DNA from: Streptomyces sp. CB02980
GTDB taxonomy: Bacteria; Actinomycetota; Actinomycetes; Streptomycetales; Streptomycetaceae
Assembly: GCF_014451325.2 (NCBI RefSeq)
Contig: NZ_JACSCH020000013.1
Span: forward strand, 1 to 64,000
Direction of reading: 5' to 3'
Length of the DNA stretch: 64,000 nt
Shown here: piece after piece, positions 31,835 to 40,296 of the stretch
Layout of the letters: each line of letters opens with the position of its first letter
How positions within the stretch are numbered: position 1 is the first letter of the stretch
Program-made: the position numbers and the translations under genes
The notes under the pieces: model-generated
Seen by the model: the letters and a program-made list of their open reading frames with translations, nothing else
Databases searched by the model: none
What the model was told of the DNA's origin: nothing

Positions 31835-33265
31835 TCAGCTCGCGATCTCGATCGATTCCCCCTGCGGCGCGGTCGGCTCCGCCGGCCGACTCCCCGGCTG
31901 CTTCCGCGTGATGCCCTGGAGCAGCTGCGCGAGGTCCACCCCGGTCGTGGAGGACAGGAGCTCCATACCCTGGGCGACGTTGTCCGCGACCGTACGGGAC
32001 AACTGGCTCGCCCCGTCCGTCGAGATGACCGTCATCTTCTCGACGGCCGACAGCGGCTCGGACGCCTTGGCCACGACCTGGGGCAGGACCTCGACGAGCA
32101 TCTGGAGGACGGCCGCGTCCCCGTACTGGGCGTAGGCGTCGGCCTTCTTCTGCATGGCCTCGGCCTCGGCGGAGCCCTTCGCGGCGATCGCCGCGGCCTC
32201 GGCCTCGCCCTCGATGCGCACGGCGTCGGCGAGGGCCGCGCGGTGGGCCTTCTCGCCCTCACCGGTGAGCCTGGCCCGCTGGGCGTCCGCCTCGGCCTCC
32301 TTGACCAGGGCGATACGGCGGGCCTCGGCCTCCTGCTCGGCCTGGTAGCGGGCGGCGTCGGCGGGCTTGCGGACCTGGGTGTCGAGCTGGCGGTCGGTCA
32401 GCTCGGCCTGGCGCGCGGCGACCTTCTCCTGCTCGGTCAGGATGTCCTGCTGGCGGGCGGCCTCGGCGAGCGGGCCCGCGGCGTTCGCCTGGGCGGCGGC
32501 CTCGTCCGTCTGGGCCTTGATCTCGGCCTGCTTCAGGTAGAGGGTCCGCTGCGCGATGGCGATCTCCTCCTCCGCCTTCAGCCTCGCCTGCTCGGCGGCG
32601 CGCCGCGCGACGGCCTCGGCGATGTCCGCCTCCTGCTTGGCACGGGCGGCCTCGGGGCGGCCGAGGTCCTCCAGGTACGAGCCCTCGGTGGTGATGTCCT
32701 GGATCTGGAAGGCGTCGAGGACCAGGCCCTGACCTGAGAGGCTGGCCTCCGCCTCCTCGGCGACCTGACCGGCGAACGCGGCCCGGTCCCGGATGATGTC
32801 CTCGACCGACATCCGGCCCACGATGGACCGCAGGGCGCCCGACAGCACCTCCTGGGTGAAGCCGACGATGCCGTTCTGCTGCATCAGGAACCGCTGCGCG
32901 GCCGCGCGGATCGAGTCCTCGGTGCCGCCGACCTTGACGATCGCGACGCCTTCGAGGTTGGCCTTCACGCCGCGCAGGGTGACCGCGCCGCGCACCGCGA
33001 CCGGGATGTGCCGGCTCGACAGGTCGAGCGTGAACTTCTGCTGCACGAACGGGACGACGAACACACCGCCACCGACCACGACCTTCTGGCCGCTGTTGTC
33101 GGTGAACACCCGCCCCGTGGCCGGGTCGGTGGCCTTCTTGCCGCGCCGGCCGGTGATGATGAAGGCCTCGCTGGGGCCGGCCACCTTGTAGCGCGTGACG
33201 ACGACGAGGCCGAGCAGGACGACGAGGACGACTATTCCCACGACAGCGGTCAGGACAGGGCTCAT
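31835..33265 (-). CDS. Flotillin-like SPFH/band-7 protein
   Basis: A 476-residue protein: one N-terminal membrane segment (residues about 5-25), an SPFH domain (about 30-210) and a long Ala/Glu-rich coiled coil (about 210-400) with the repeated Lys-Glu-Ala-Glu pattern of flotillins, then a short tail. Flotillins organise membrane microdomains and interact with NfeD partners. The adjacent upstream gene on the same strand encodes an NfeD-like protein, so the pair forms the standard flotillin-NfeD unit. The start is ATG 33265, followed closely by the hydrophobic anchor. Confidence 0.92.
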   Translation of the reverse strand: MSPVLTAVVGIVVLVVLLGLVVVTRYKVAGPSEAFIITGRRGKKATDPATGRVFTDNSGQKVVVGGGVFVVPFVQQKFTLDLSSRHIPVAVRGAVTLRGVKANLEGVAIVKVGGTEDSIRAAAQRFLMQQNGIVGFTQEVLSGALRSIVGRMSVEDIIRDRAAFAGQVAEEAEASLSGQGLVLDAFQIQDITTEGSYLEDLGRPEAARAKQEADIAEAVARRAAEQARLKAEEEIAIAQRTLYLKQAEIKAQTDEAAAQANAAGPLAEAARQQDILTEQEKVAARQAELTDRQLDTQVRKPADAARYQAEQEAEARRIALVKEAEADAQRARLTGEGEKAHRAALADAVRIEGEAEAAAIAAKGSAEAEAMQKKADAYAQYGDAAVLQMLVEVLPQVVAKASEPLSAVEKMTVISTDGASQLSRTVADNVAQGMELLSSTTGVDLAQLLQGITRKQPGSRPAEPTAPQGESIEIAS

Positions 33266-33289
33266 GCAGAAATCCCTTCGAATGAAGTG

Positions 33290-33340
33290 AACGAACCGAG
33301 TGAAGTGAACGAGATGAACGAGATGAACGAGATGAACGAG
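33290..33340. repeat. 9-bp tandem repeat between NfeD and flotillin genes
   Basis: Several near-perfect copies of GAACGAGAT plus related GTGAAGTGAAC units in the 140-bp gap upstream of the flotillin gene. No coding role is evident. It lies where the flotillin ribosome site or promoter should be. Confidence 0.8.
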
Positions 33341-33405
33341 AGGGAGGAACTCAAGGAGAAAGAAGGAGAAAGGCGGTGAATCGGGAGGCGGCGCAGCGGC
33401 GGAAG

Positions 33406-33900
33406 TCAGCGCTCCACGGGGCGGACCGTGACCGACGTCGCCGACAGCACCGACTCCACCCACACCTCGGCGCCCCGCTCGACGGGCGCGGCCGCCTTCG
33501 CCGCGTACTTCACCGGCTGGCCCGCCAGATACAGCAGCACCTCGCCGTAGCCCCCGGCCGGAATCGCCGTGACGACCGCCCCCGACGTGCCCGTCAGGTC
33601 CTCGCCCCGCGGTGCGGGCGCGCCGCCGTCCCGGAGCAGCGCCCGGCTGAACCGCCAGGTCGCCCAGCCCACCAGGGCGCCCGCGGCGATGCCCGTGAGG
33701 GTCGCGACGACCGTCCCGGCACCGGCCGCGCCCGTCGCGATCGCGCCCGCGAATCCGAGCGCCGACACGAATCCGGCGATCACCGGGAGCGAGAGAAATC
33801 CGTCGAGGCCGCCGCCGATGCCTTCCAGGACGCCGTCGAAGACGAGGGAGAGCGCCAGGACGACCAGCCCCGCGATGCCGAATCCCAGAAACCATTCCAC
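33406..33900 (-). CDS. NfeD-like membrane protein
   Basis: A 164-residue protein with three hydrophobic segments (about residues 3-20, 38-65 and 68-85) followed by a soluble beta-rich C-terminal domain of the NfeD/OB-fold kind (Gly-Thr-Ser-Gly-Ala-Val-Val-Thr ... Gly-Glu-Val-Leu-Leu-Tyr). Short NfeD proteins anchor flotillins in membrane microdomains. It is upstream of the flotillin gene and in the same direction. Confidence 0.8.
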   Translation of the reverse strand: MEWFLGFGIAGLVVLALSLVFDGVLEGIGGGLDGFLSLPVIAGFVSALGFAGAIATGAAGAGTVVATLTGIAAGALVGWATWRFSRALLRDGGAPAPRGEDLTGTSGAVVTAIPAGGYGEVLLYLAGQPVKYAAKAAAPVERGAEVWVESVLSATSVTVRPVER

Positions 33901-34055
33901 GTGCCGACCCCCTTGATTCCCCGCGATCCTCCGCTATTCCTGAATTGTTCCATGTAAGGAGCGTGTAGGACATGGGTGCCAGCACCCATTGATTCCCGGG
34001 AGCGGCCCGGCCGTTCAGTACGATGGGCTGCTGTTCTTAGGTGGAGGAGGGCGTC

Positions 34056-34460
34056 GTGACGGACCGGAGCGAGGGCGGAGTGGAGCCCTCCGCGCGCAGG
34101 CGCGGGCAGGGCGAACTGGAGTCCCAGGTGCTCGCCGTGCTGCGCGAGGCGTCCGAGCCCGTGCCCGTGGCGTGGGTACGGGAACGCCTCGGCGGCGGTC
34201 TCGCCTACACCACTGTCATCACCATCCTCACCCGCCTCCGGGCCAAGGGCGCCGTCGAGCGCGAGCGCGCCGGCCGTTCCTTCCGGTGGACGGCGGTCGC
34301 CGACGAGGCGGGGCTCGCCGCCCTGCGGATGCGGAAGGTGCTGGACGCGGAGGCGGACCGCCAGGCGGTCCTCGCCAGCTTCGTCACCGGCCTCTCGCCG
34401 AACGAAGAGCGACTCCTTCGTGAACTGCTCTCCAGGGCCGCCGAGGAGGAGGAAGGCTAG
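34056..34460 (+). CDS. BlaI/MecI-family transcriptional repressor
   Basis: A 134-residue winged-helix protein with Glu-Leu-Glu-Ser-Gln-Val-Leu-Ala-Val-Leu and Leu-Ala-Tyr-Thr-Thr-Val-Ile-Thr-Ile-Leu-Thr-Arg-Leu, the DNA-recognition region of BlaI/MecI repressors. The C-terminal helix (dimerisation) follows. GTG 34056 has GGAGGAGG 8 bases upstream and is chosen over the in-frame GTG 34041, which lies inside that ribosome site. It is followed after 5 bases by an M56 peptidase gene, the standard repressor/protease pair. Confidence 0.9.
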   Translation: MTDRSEGGVEPSARRRGQGELESQVLAVLREASEPVPVAWVRERLGGGLAYTTVITILTRLRAKGAVERERAGRSFRWTAVADEAGLAALRMRKVLDAEADRQAVLASFVTGLSPNEERLLRELLSRAAEEEEG

Positions 34461-34465
34461 CCGTC

Positions 34466-35470
34466 ATGGGAGTCTTCGTCTTCCTTCCCCTGGTCCTTCC
34501 GCTCACCGCCTGGCCGGTCGCCCGCCTCGCCGAGCAGCGGCTCCACCCCCGTACCGCGACGCGGCTGCTGGCCGCCGTCGCCGGTGTCTCCGCCGTGTGC
34601 AGCACCCTCTGCCTCGGCCTGCTCATGATCGTGGGCACCGCGCAACTCCCCGGCAACCCGCTCCCCGACGGCTGGTCGGACCCCGACGTGCGCGCGGCCC
34701 TCCCGTACGACGAGATCGCCGGCCGCGCGGCCATCCCGGCGCTGCTCGCCGTCCTGGTCTCGTGCGGTGCGGCGGCCTGGCGTCAGGTGCGGGTACGGCG
34801 CCGGGTCGTGGCGGCGCTCGGCGGGCTGCCGCCGACGCCCGTCGCCGTGCTGCCGGACCGCACGCCGTACGCGTACGCGGTGCCGGGCGGCCCGGTACGG
34901 GGCGGGGCGCGGGGCCATGGCGGGAAGGTGCGGGGCCGTGGCAGGGCGCCGCGGGGTCACGGCCGGGTCGTGGTCAGCACCGGGATGCTCGCGGGCCTCG
35001 CCCCCGCCGAACGGCGGGCCCTCTTCGCCCACGAGCGGGCCCATCTGGCCGGGCGTCACCACCGGCACCTCCTGACGGTCCATCTCGCGGCGCGCGCCAA
35101 CCCGTTCCTGCGGCCGCTGCGTACCGCCGTCTCCTACACCGCCGAGCGCTGGGCCGACGAGGAGGCGGCCGCCGAGGTCGGCAGCCGCCGCTCCGTCGCC
35201 CGCGCGATCGGCAAGGCGGCCCTCCTCGCGCCCCGCGCTCCGGCCGCCGCCCTCCCTGCCGTGACGGGCGGGGACGCCGGCCCGGTGCCCCGCCGGGTCG
35301 CGGCCCTGATGCGCCCGGCTCCGGCGGGCCGCGCGTGGCCGCCGGTCGGCACGGCCGTGGGCCTCGCCGCCTGGTGCGCCGCCTTCGGCGCGACCGTGTC
35401 GGCCCTGTCCTCGGCGAACTCGGCGGTCACGCTCTTCCTGGTGCTGCGCGGGACCGCCTCGCCGATGTAG
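34466..35470 (+). CDS. M56-family (BlaR1-like) membrane metallopeptidase
   Basis: A 334-residue protein with hydrophobic segments near residues 3-20, 38-60, 88-105 and 285-330. The zinc motif His-Glu-Arg-Ala-His is near residue 190 and a downstream Glu (Ala-Glu-Arg-Trp-Ala-Asp-Glu-Glu) acts as third ligand. In BlaR1/MecR1 this domain cleaves the BlaI repressor. Here no penicillin-binding sensor domain is present, as in many actinobacterial M56 proteins, so the signal is unknown. A Gly/Arg-rich loop (residues about 145-165) precedes the catalytic domain. Confidence 0.88.
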   Translation: MGVFVFLPLVLPLTAWPVARLAEQRLHPRTATRLLAAVAGVSAVCSTLCLGLLMIVGTAQLPGNPLPDGWSDPDVRAALPYDEIAGRAAIPALLAVLVSCGAAAWRQVRVRRRVVAALGGLPPTPVAVLPDRTPYAYAVPGGPVRGGARGHGGKVRGRGRAPRGHGRVVVSTGMLAGLAPAERRALFAHERAHLAGRHHRHLLTVHLAARANPFLRPLRTAVSYTAERWADEEAAAEVGSRRSVARAIGKAALLAPRAPAAALPAVTGGDAGPVPRRVAALMRPAPAGRAWPPVGTAVGLAAWCAAFGATVSALSSANSAVTLFLVLRGTASPM

Positions 35471-35522
35471 CCGTCCGAGCTGCTCCCTAGGGGGTGTCTT
35501 GCCGATCAGGGTCGGACAGGCC

Positions 35523-35978
35523 CTAGAGGTCGAACTCGTGCGGCGGCAGGTCCAAGGTGAAGCAGGCCTCGCGGACCACGGCCTGCTCCGTCTTGTCGAA
35601 GTCGCCGTCGGCGCCGCCGATGACGATGCCGATCTGGATGACGGCGCGCGCCTCGGCCGGCTTCTTCTTCGCCTTGGCGATCTCCTGGAGCACGCTCACC
35701 TTGCCGAAGTCGAAGTCGGCCGTCAGCTTGTTCAGGTTGTCGTCGAAGCGGCGCTGAAGGTCGAGCGCGTCGAAGTTCTGCAGCACCTCGTTGGTCGAGA
35801 TGAGCTGGGCGACCCGGCGGCGCTCGGCGGGGTCGATCGTCCCGTCGGCGGCGGCGACCAGCGCGCACATGGCCATGCTCGCGTCCCGGAACGCCCCGCT
35901 CTTCAGGTCGTTCTTCCTCGCCACCAGCTGGGTCTGCATCGTCGATGCGGATTCCTTGATGCGGTCCCACAGGGCCAT
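35523..35978 (-). CDS. TerB-family tellurite-resistance protein
   Basis: A 151-residue protein with the TerB helical fold: an acidic metal-binding pair Ala-Ala-Asp-Gly-Thr-Ile-Asp-Pro near residue 45, and Gly-Gly-Ala-Asp-Gly-Asp-Phe-Asp near residue 125. TerB proteins bind metal ions at the membrane and take part in stress responses, including tellurite resistance. ATG 35978 has GGAG five bases upstream. No terC/terD genes are adjacent here. Confidence 0.9.
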   Translation of the reverse strand: MALWDRIKESASTMQTQLVARKNDLKSGAFRDASMAMCALVAAADGTIDPAERRRVAQLISTNEVLQNFDALDLQRRFDDNLNKLTADFDFGKVSVLQEIAKAKKKPAEARAVIQIGIVIGGADGDFDKTEQAVVREACFTLDLPPHEFDL

Positions 35979-36051
35979 GAGCACTCCAGACGTCGATTAC
36001 TTCTACGGTCTTGTAGAACGTAGCAGTGGGGCGCGGAGTTCCCGGGGACCG

Positions 36052-37311
36052 TCACACGCCGAGGAGCTGGAGCGAGGCCCACAGCGCCACCGTCGAGGCG
36101 GTGAGGGTGGCCGGGACCGTCAGGAGTCCGAGGCGGGTGAACTCCCCGAGGCCTACGGGGTGGTCGTGCTCGTGCGCGATGCGGCGCCAGAGGAGGGTGG
36201 CGAGGGAGCCTGCGTACGTGAGGTTGGGGCCGATGTTCACCCCCAGCAGCACGGCGAGCACCGCGCCGGGGCCCGAGGCCGCCGCGAGCGGGACCAGGGC
36301 GAGGGTCGCCGGGAGGTTGTTGATGAGGTTGGCCAGGATCGCGGCCACGGCGGCGACCCCGAGCAGGGCCGGCAACGAGGTGCCGTCGGGGAGGACATGG
36401 GCGAGGGCGGTGCCGAGCCCGTTCTCGACCACGGCCCGGACGACGATCCCCAGCGCCAGGACGAACGCGAGGAACGGCAGCGCCGCCGAGCCCACGAGCG
36501 CGCGTGGAGTGGTGCGGCGGCGGGCCAGCGCCCGTACGGCGAGCACGGTGGCGCCCGCCGCGGCCGCCCACGCCGGGTCCACCCCGGTCGCCGAGGCGAG
36601 GGCGAAACCGCCCAGCGTTCCGGCCACGGTGAGCAGGGCGAAGAGGGGGAGGGGCACAGGGGCCGGGGGGTCGGTGGGGGCGGCCGCGGCGGCCAGGTCG
36701 CGCGCGAAGAAACGGCGGAAGACGCCGTACTCGACGGCTATCGCGGTGAGCCAGGGGAGCAGCATCAGCAGCGCGAACCGGGTGAAGCCGAGCCCGGTGG
36801 CGGTGAACGCGAGCAGGTTCGTGAGGTTCGAGACCGGCAGGAGCAGCGAGGCCGTGTTGGACAGATGGGCGCTCGCGTAGGCGTGGGGTCCGGGCCGGGC
36901 TCCCATCCGGCCGGCCGTCGCGAAGACGACCGGGGTGAGCAGGACGACCGTCGCGTCCAGGCTGAGGACGGCGGTGATCAGCGAGGCGAGGGCGAAGACG
37001 GCACCGAGCAGTCGCTGCGGGCGCCGGCGGGACCAGCGGGCCATCCAGCTGCCGCAGGCGTGGAAGAGCCCTTCGTCGTCACAGAGCTTGGCGAGGACGA
37101 GGACGGCCGCCAGGAAGCCGATCACCGGCCCGAGGCGCTCCGCCTCCTCGCGTACGGCCTCGGGGGTGACCGCGCCCACGGCGAGCACGGCGCCGGCGGC
37201 GGGTACGGCGAAGACCGCCTCGGGCAGGCGGAACGGGCGGACGACGGCGCAGATCAGCACCACGGCCAGGGCGAGCACGGAAACGGACGGAGCGAGCATG
37301 CGTTCGATCAT
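36052..37311 (-). CDS. ArsB/SLC13-like (ion transporter superfamily) permease
   Basis: A 419-residue protein with about eleven hydrophobic helices. It carries the family signatures Leu-Asp-Ala-Thr-Val-Val-Leu-Leu-Thr-Pro-Val-Val near residue 112, Ser-Asn-Leu-Thr-Asn-Leu near 155, and a second-half Asn-Leu-Ile-Asn-Asn-Leu-Pro-Ala near 332. This is the inverted-repeat N/P pattern of arsenite/citrate-type transporters. The substrate is not clear; arsenite is possible but no ars regulators are nearby. ATG 37311 is used; ATG 37299 is also possible. Confidence 0.82.
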   Translation of the reverse strand: MIERMLAPSVSVLALAVVLICAVVRPFRLPEAVFAVPAAGAVLAVGAVTPEAVREEAERLGPVIGFLAAVLVLAKLCDDEGLFHACGSWMARWSRRRPQRLLGAVFALASLITAVLSLDATVVLLTPVVFATAGRMGARPGPHAYASAHLSNTASLLLPVSNLTNLLAFTATGLGFTRFALLMLLPWLTAIAVEYGVFRRFFARDLAAAAAPTDPPAPVPLPLFALLTVAGTLGGFALASATGVDPAWAAAAGATVLAVRALARRRTTPRALVGSAALPFLAFVLALGIVVRAVVENGLGTALAHVLPDGTSLPALLGVAAVAAILANLINNLPATLALVPLAAASGPGAVLAVLLGVNIGPNLTYAGSLATLLWRRIAHEHDHPVGLGEFTRLGLLTVPATLTASTVALWASLQLLGV

Positions 37312-37418
37312 CCGGGTCGGCCGGAGCGGCTCCTCAGGGGGGTGCTCAGCGGGTCTCTCCGCCCCGTACTCCGCCCCGTACTTCCTCGGCGTACTTCCTC
37401 GACCCAGGAGAAACGTGA

Positions 37419-37430
37419 CATTGTACGATG
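37419..37430. promoter_or_regulatory. Candidate GntR/FadR-type operator
   Basis: Imperfect palindrome CATTGTACGATG 29 bases before the GntR gene. It resembles the FCD-type GntR consensus (TnGTnnnACnA-like) and overlaps a possible -10, so autoregulation is plausible. Confidence 0.45.
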
Positions 37431-37459
37431 CACCCCCGTGACTTCTCGGAGGACGCACG

Positions 37460-38149
37460 ATGGGTGACCTGAAGCAGTACGGCCTCGTCAGAGCCCAGGA
37501 GCGGCTCCGCGACCAGGTCGGGCACGCCCTCCGCGCGGCCCTCATCGCCGGCGAACTGCGCCCCGGCCAGGTCTACTCGGCCCCCGGACTCGCAAGCGAC
37601 CTCGGCGTCTCCGCGACCCCGGTCCGCGAGGCCATGCTCGACCTGGCCCGGGAGGGCCTGGTCGAACCCGTCCGCAACAAGGGGTTCCGGATCACCGAGG
37701 TCAGCGAGCGCGACCTCGACCAGTTCACCGAACTGCGCACCCTCATCGAGGTGCCCACCATCGGGCGCATCACGAGGAGGGCCGACCGGGAGCGGCTGGA
37801 GGCGCTGCGCCCGGTCGCCGAGGAGATCGTCTCGTGCGCCCGGGGGCACGACCTCATCGGCTATCTGGAGGCGGACCGCCGCTTCCATCTCGCGCTGCTC
37901 GCGCTCTCCGGCAACGACCGGCTGGTCGAGACGGTGGGGGACCTGCGCAAGCGCTCCCGGCTCTACGGTCTGACCGGTCTGGACGAGGCCGGCAAGCTCG
38001 TCTCCTCCGCCGAGGAGCACCTCGAACTCCTCGACCTGATGATCGCCGGAGACGCGCGCGGCGCCGAGGCGTGCATGCGGCGTCACCTCGGGCACGTACG
38101 GTCGCTGTGGGCCGAAGCCCGCGACGAACCGGTCGGGCGGCGGGGCTAG
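37460..38149 (+). CDS. GntR-family regulator, FadR/FCD subfamily
   Basis: A 229-residue regulator. The N-terminal winged helix-turn-helix has Leu-Arg-Pro-Gly-Gln-Val-Tyr-Ser-Ala-Pro-Gly-Leu-Ala-Ser-Asp-Leu-Gly-Val-Ser and Thr-Pro-Val-Arg-Glu-Ala; the C-terminal all-helical FCD domain has the metal-type Asp/His pattern (Asp-Arg-Arg-Phe-His, Glu-His-Leu). Such proteins respond to small organic acids. It is divergent from the ArsB-like permease, which could be its target; the operator-like palindrome lies between them. Confidence 0.9.
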   Translation: MGDLKQYGLVRAQERLRDQVGHALRAALIAGELRPGQVYSAPGLASDLGVSATPVREAMLDLAREGLVEPVRNKGFRITEVSERDLDQFTELRTLIEVPTIGRITRRADRERLEALRPVAEEIVSCARGHDLIGYLEADRRFHLALLALSGNDRLVETVGDLRKRSRLYGLTGLDEAGKLVSSAEEHLELLDLMIAGDARGAEACMRRHLGHVRSLWAEARDEPVGRRG

Positions 38150-38318
38150 GGAGTGTAAGGCGGATCATGGCTGGGGCCGGCGCAGGCCCCGTGGCGGGCC
38201 GGGCGGGTGATCGGATTCCGCCCGTCGGTGAGCACTCCTCCTGCTGCCTCAACTGGTCATGTGGTGACCGGAGTTCGGACAACCTGGACAGCGTCGTCGG
38301 CCTCTATATGCTGGCCGC

Positions 38319-39548
38319 ATGCTCTCTGCCGCCGCCGAGCCCGCGCCCGCCGCCGCTTCCGTCTCCGTCGCTCCCACGCCGGCCACCGCCTCCCGGCTGG
38401 CCGGCGTCGGCGCCTCGCCGGTACGGGAGATCCTGGCGCTGACCGCGCGGCCCGAGGTGATCTCCTTCGCCGGCGGCCTGCCCGCCCCCGAGCTGTTCGA
38501 CGTCGCAGGCATCCGGGCGGCGTACGACAAGGTCCTCGCCGAGAACCCGCAGTCCGCGCTCCAGTACTCGACGACCGAGGGCGACCCGGAGCTGCGTACC
38601 GCCATCGCGGCCCGACTTGCCGCACGCGGACTCCCCACCGGCCCCGACGACCTGCTCATCACGACAGGCTCGCAGCAGGCACTCACGCTCCTCACCACCG
38701 CGCTCGTCGAGCCGGGCGCCGTCGTGCTCGTCGAGGACCCCTGCTACCTCGCCGCCCTCCAGACCTTCGGCTTCGCCGGTGCGCGGGTCGTTCCCGTACC
38801 CACCGACGACGACGGCATCATCCCGGAGGCACTTGAGGAGATCGCGGCCCGCGAGAAGCCGACCCTCCTCTATCTCGTGCCCACCTTCCAGAACCCCACG
38901 GGCCGTACCCTCCCCGCCGAGCGCCGTACCGCCGTCGCCGGAGCCGCCGCGCGGATCGGATTCTGGATCGTCGAGGACGATCCGTACGGCGAGCTGCGGT
39001 ACGACGGTGAGCGCGTCCCCTGGATCGCCGCCGACCCCGCGGCCGCCGACCGCACCGTGCTGCTCGGCTCCTTCTCCAAGGTGATGGCCCCCGGCCTCCG
39101 GCTCGGCTACCTGCGCGCCCCCGCCGGACTCCGGCGCGCCTGTGTGATCGCCAAGCAGGCCGCCGACCTGCACACCTCGACCATCGACCAGGCCGCGGCC
39201 GCGCGTTATCTGCGCGACAGCGATCTCGACGCGCACGTCGCGGTGATACGGGCGGCGTACCACGAGCGCAGGGACGCCATGCTCGAAGGCCTGCCGGCCG
39301 CGCTGCCCGAGGGCAGCCGGTGGAACCGGCCGGAGGGCGGCATGTTCATCTGGGTGACCCTGCCCGCCGGCCACGACGCGACGGCACTCCTGAAGACCGC
39401 GGTCGGCCATGAGGTGGCGTACGTGCCGGGGGCGCCGTTCTTCTGCGGCGAGCCGGACCCGGGCGCGATGCGGCTCTCGTTCACCACGCACTCGGCCGAC
39501 GAGATCAGGGAGGGCCTGCACCGGCTGGCCAAGAGCTTCGGCATGTAG
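38319..39548 (+). CDS. Class I/II PLP-dependent aminotransferase (2-aminoadipate/LysN-like)
   Basis: A 409-residue fold type I enzyme. It has Ile-Ser-Phe-Ala-Gly-Gly-Leu-Pro near residue 50, the Asn-Pro-Thr-Gly PLP-contact motif near 193, an Asp-Asp-Pro-Tyr near 224 and the Schiff-base Lys in Gly-Ser-Phe-Ser-Lys-Val-Met-Ala-Pro-Gly-Leu-Arg near residue 255. It resembles LysN/multi-substrate aminotransferases that act on aminoadipate, branched-chain or aromatic amino acids. There is no MocR DNA-binding domain. The 169-bp gap upstream may hold its promoter (TATATG near 38308). Confidence 0.9.
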   Translation: MLSAAAEPAPAAASVSVAPTPATASRLAGVGASPVREILALTARPEVISFAGGLPAPELFDVAGIRAAYDKVLAENPQSALQYSTTEGDPELRTAIAARLAARGLPTGPDDLLITTGSQQALTLLTTALVEPGAVVLVEDPCYLAALQTFGFAGARVVPVPTDDDGIIPEALEEIAAREKPTLLYLVPTFQNPTGRTLPAERRTAVAGAAARIGFWIVEDDPYGELRYDGERVPWIAADPAAADRTVLLGSFSKVMAPGLRLGYLRAPAGLRRACVIAKQAADLHTSTIDQAAAARYLRDSDLDAHVAVIRAAYHERRDAMLEGLPAALPEGSRWNRPEGGMFIWVTLPAGHDATALLKTAVGHEVAYVPGAPFFCGEPDPGAMRLSFTTHSADEIREGLHRLAKSFGM

Positions 39549-39562
39549 CGTTCCCGCCCGGA

Positions 39563-40225
39563 TCACGCTTCGCCGGCGGGCCGGGTGAAGCGGCCGCTCG
39601 GCTCTCCTCGGAGCCGGCCGGCCGGAAGCCTGCGGCCGTAGGCCAGCAGCAGGAGGTCCTGGGCGCTGCCGAACACGGGGGTGCCGGAGCCGTACGACCA
39701 GTCGAGGTCCTCGGCGCACAACCGCACCGCGTCGAGGTCGGCGCCGAAGAACCTCAGGCTGCTGGGCCGTATCTGGTCCAGCAGGATGCGCAGCCGGTCT
39801 TCGGGGACGCGCCGGTCGAGGCCGAGAGCGACGGTGATGTCCAGGCCGTGCACCACGTCGTGACCGAGTGCCGCCGCGAACCCGCCGACCGGTGGTGTCC
39901 ACGGGTGGTCGGCGTTCTCCCGCAGGAACGCGGCGAGCGCGGCGGTGGAATGGGCGGCCGCATCCCTGCGGGCGACCCGGTCGGTCATGCGGTGGAGGTT
40001 CCCGCGCGCCCTGACCAACTCGCCGAGCGTCGCGGGCAGGGAGAGCCGGAACCCCATCGACATGTGCGCCGCGACCTCACGGACCCGCCAGCCCGCGCAC
40101 AGACTCCGCCCGTTCCACTGCCCGGTCGACAGACCGTCGAACAGGTCCGCCAGTTCCCGGCGTTCGGCCGCGATCGCGGCCCTGATCTCGGTGCTGTTCC
40201 TCTTGCGGGCTGTCGCTTTCTCCAT
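39563..40225 (-). CDS. DinB/maleylpyruvate isomerase-like (TIGR03083) protein
   Basis: A 220-residue protein with the mycothiol-dependent maleylpyruvate-isomerase/DinB N-terminal four-helix domain: His-Met-Ser-Met near residue 55, an Asp/His pair (His-Asp-Val-Val-His-Gly-Leu-Asp) near residue 124 that fits the metal-binding His set, and a small C-terminal domain. Members use mycothiol in detoxification or transfer reactions, but most are uncharacterised. ATG 40225 gives the normal family start. It is divergent from the LysR gene at 40297. Confidence 0.8.
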   Translation of the reverse strand: MEKATARKRNSTEIRAAIAAERRELADLFDGLSTGQWNGRSLCAGWRVREVAAHMSMGFRLSLPATLGELVRARGNLHRMTDRVARRDAAAHSTAALAAFLRENADHPWTPPVGGFAAALGHDVVHGLDITVALGLDRRVPEDRLRILLDQIRPSSLRFFGADLDAVRLCAEDLDWSYGSGTPVFGSAQDLLLLAYGRRLPAGRLRGEPSGRFTRPAGEA

Positions 40226-40296
40226 GTGACCAACCCTGCGGCCCGCCAGGCGATAACGCCAATAGATGGTTCTGCTGCGAACTAGAATCAACGCTT

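Noticed and set aside
31835-33900. Flotillin-NfeD pair as part of the same system as the SPFH-like protein at 56.7 kb
   Set aside because: Different architecture (membrane anchored, coiled coil) and more than 20 kb apart with unrelated genes between.
35490-35522. Possible insertion-sequence remnant (sequence resembling a short terminal repeat) after the M56 gene
   Set aside because: Only about 30 bases, no matching partner repeat and no transposase fragment.
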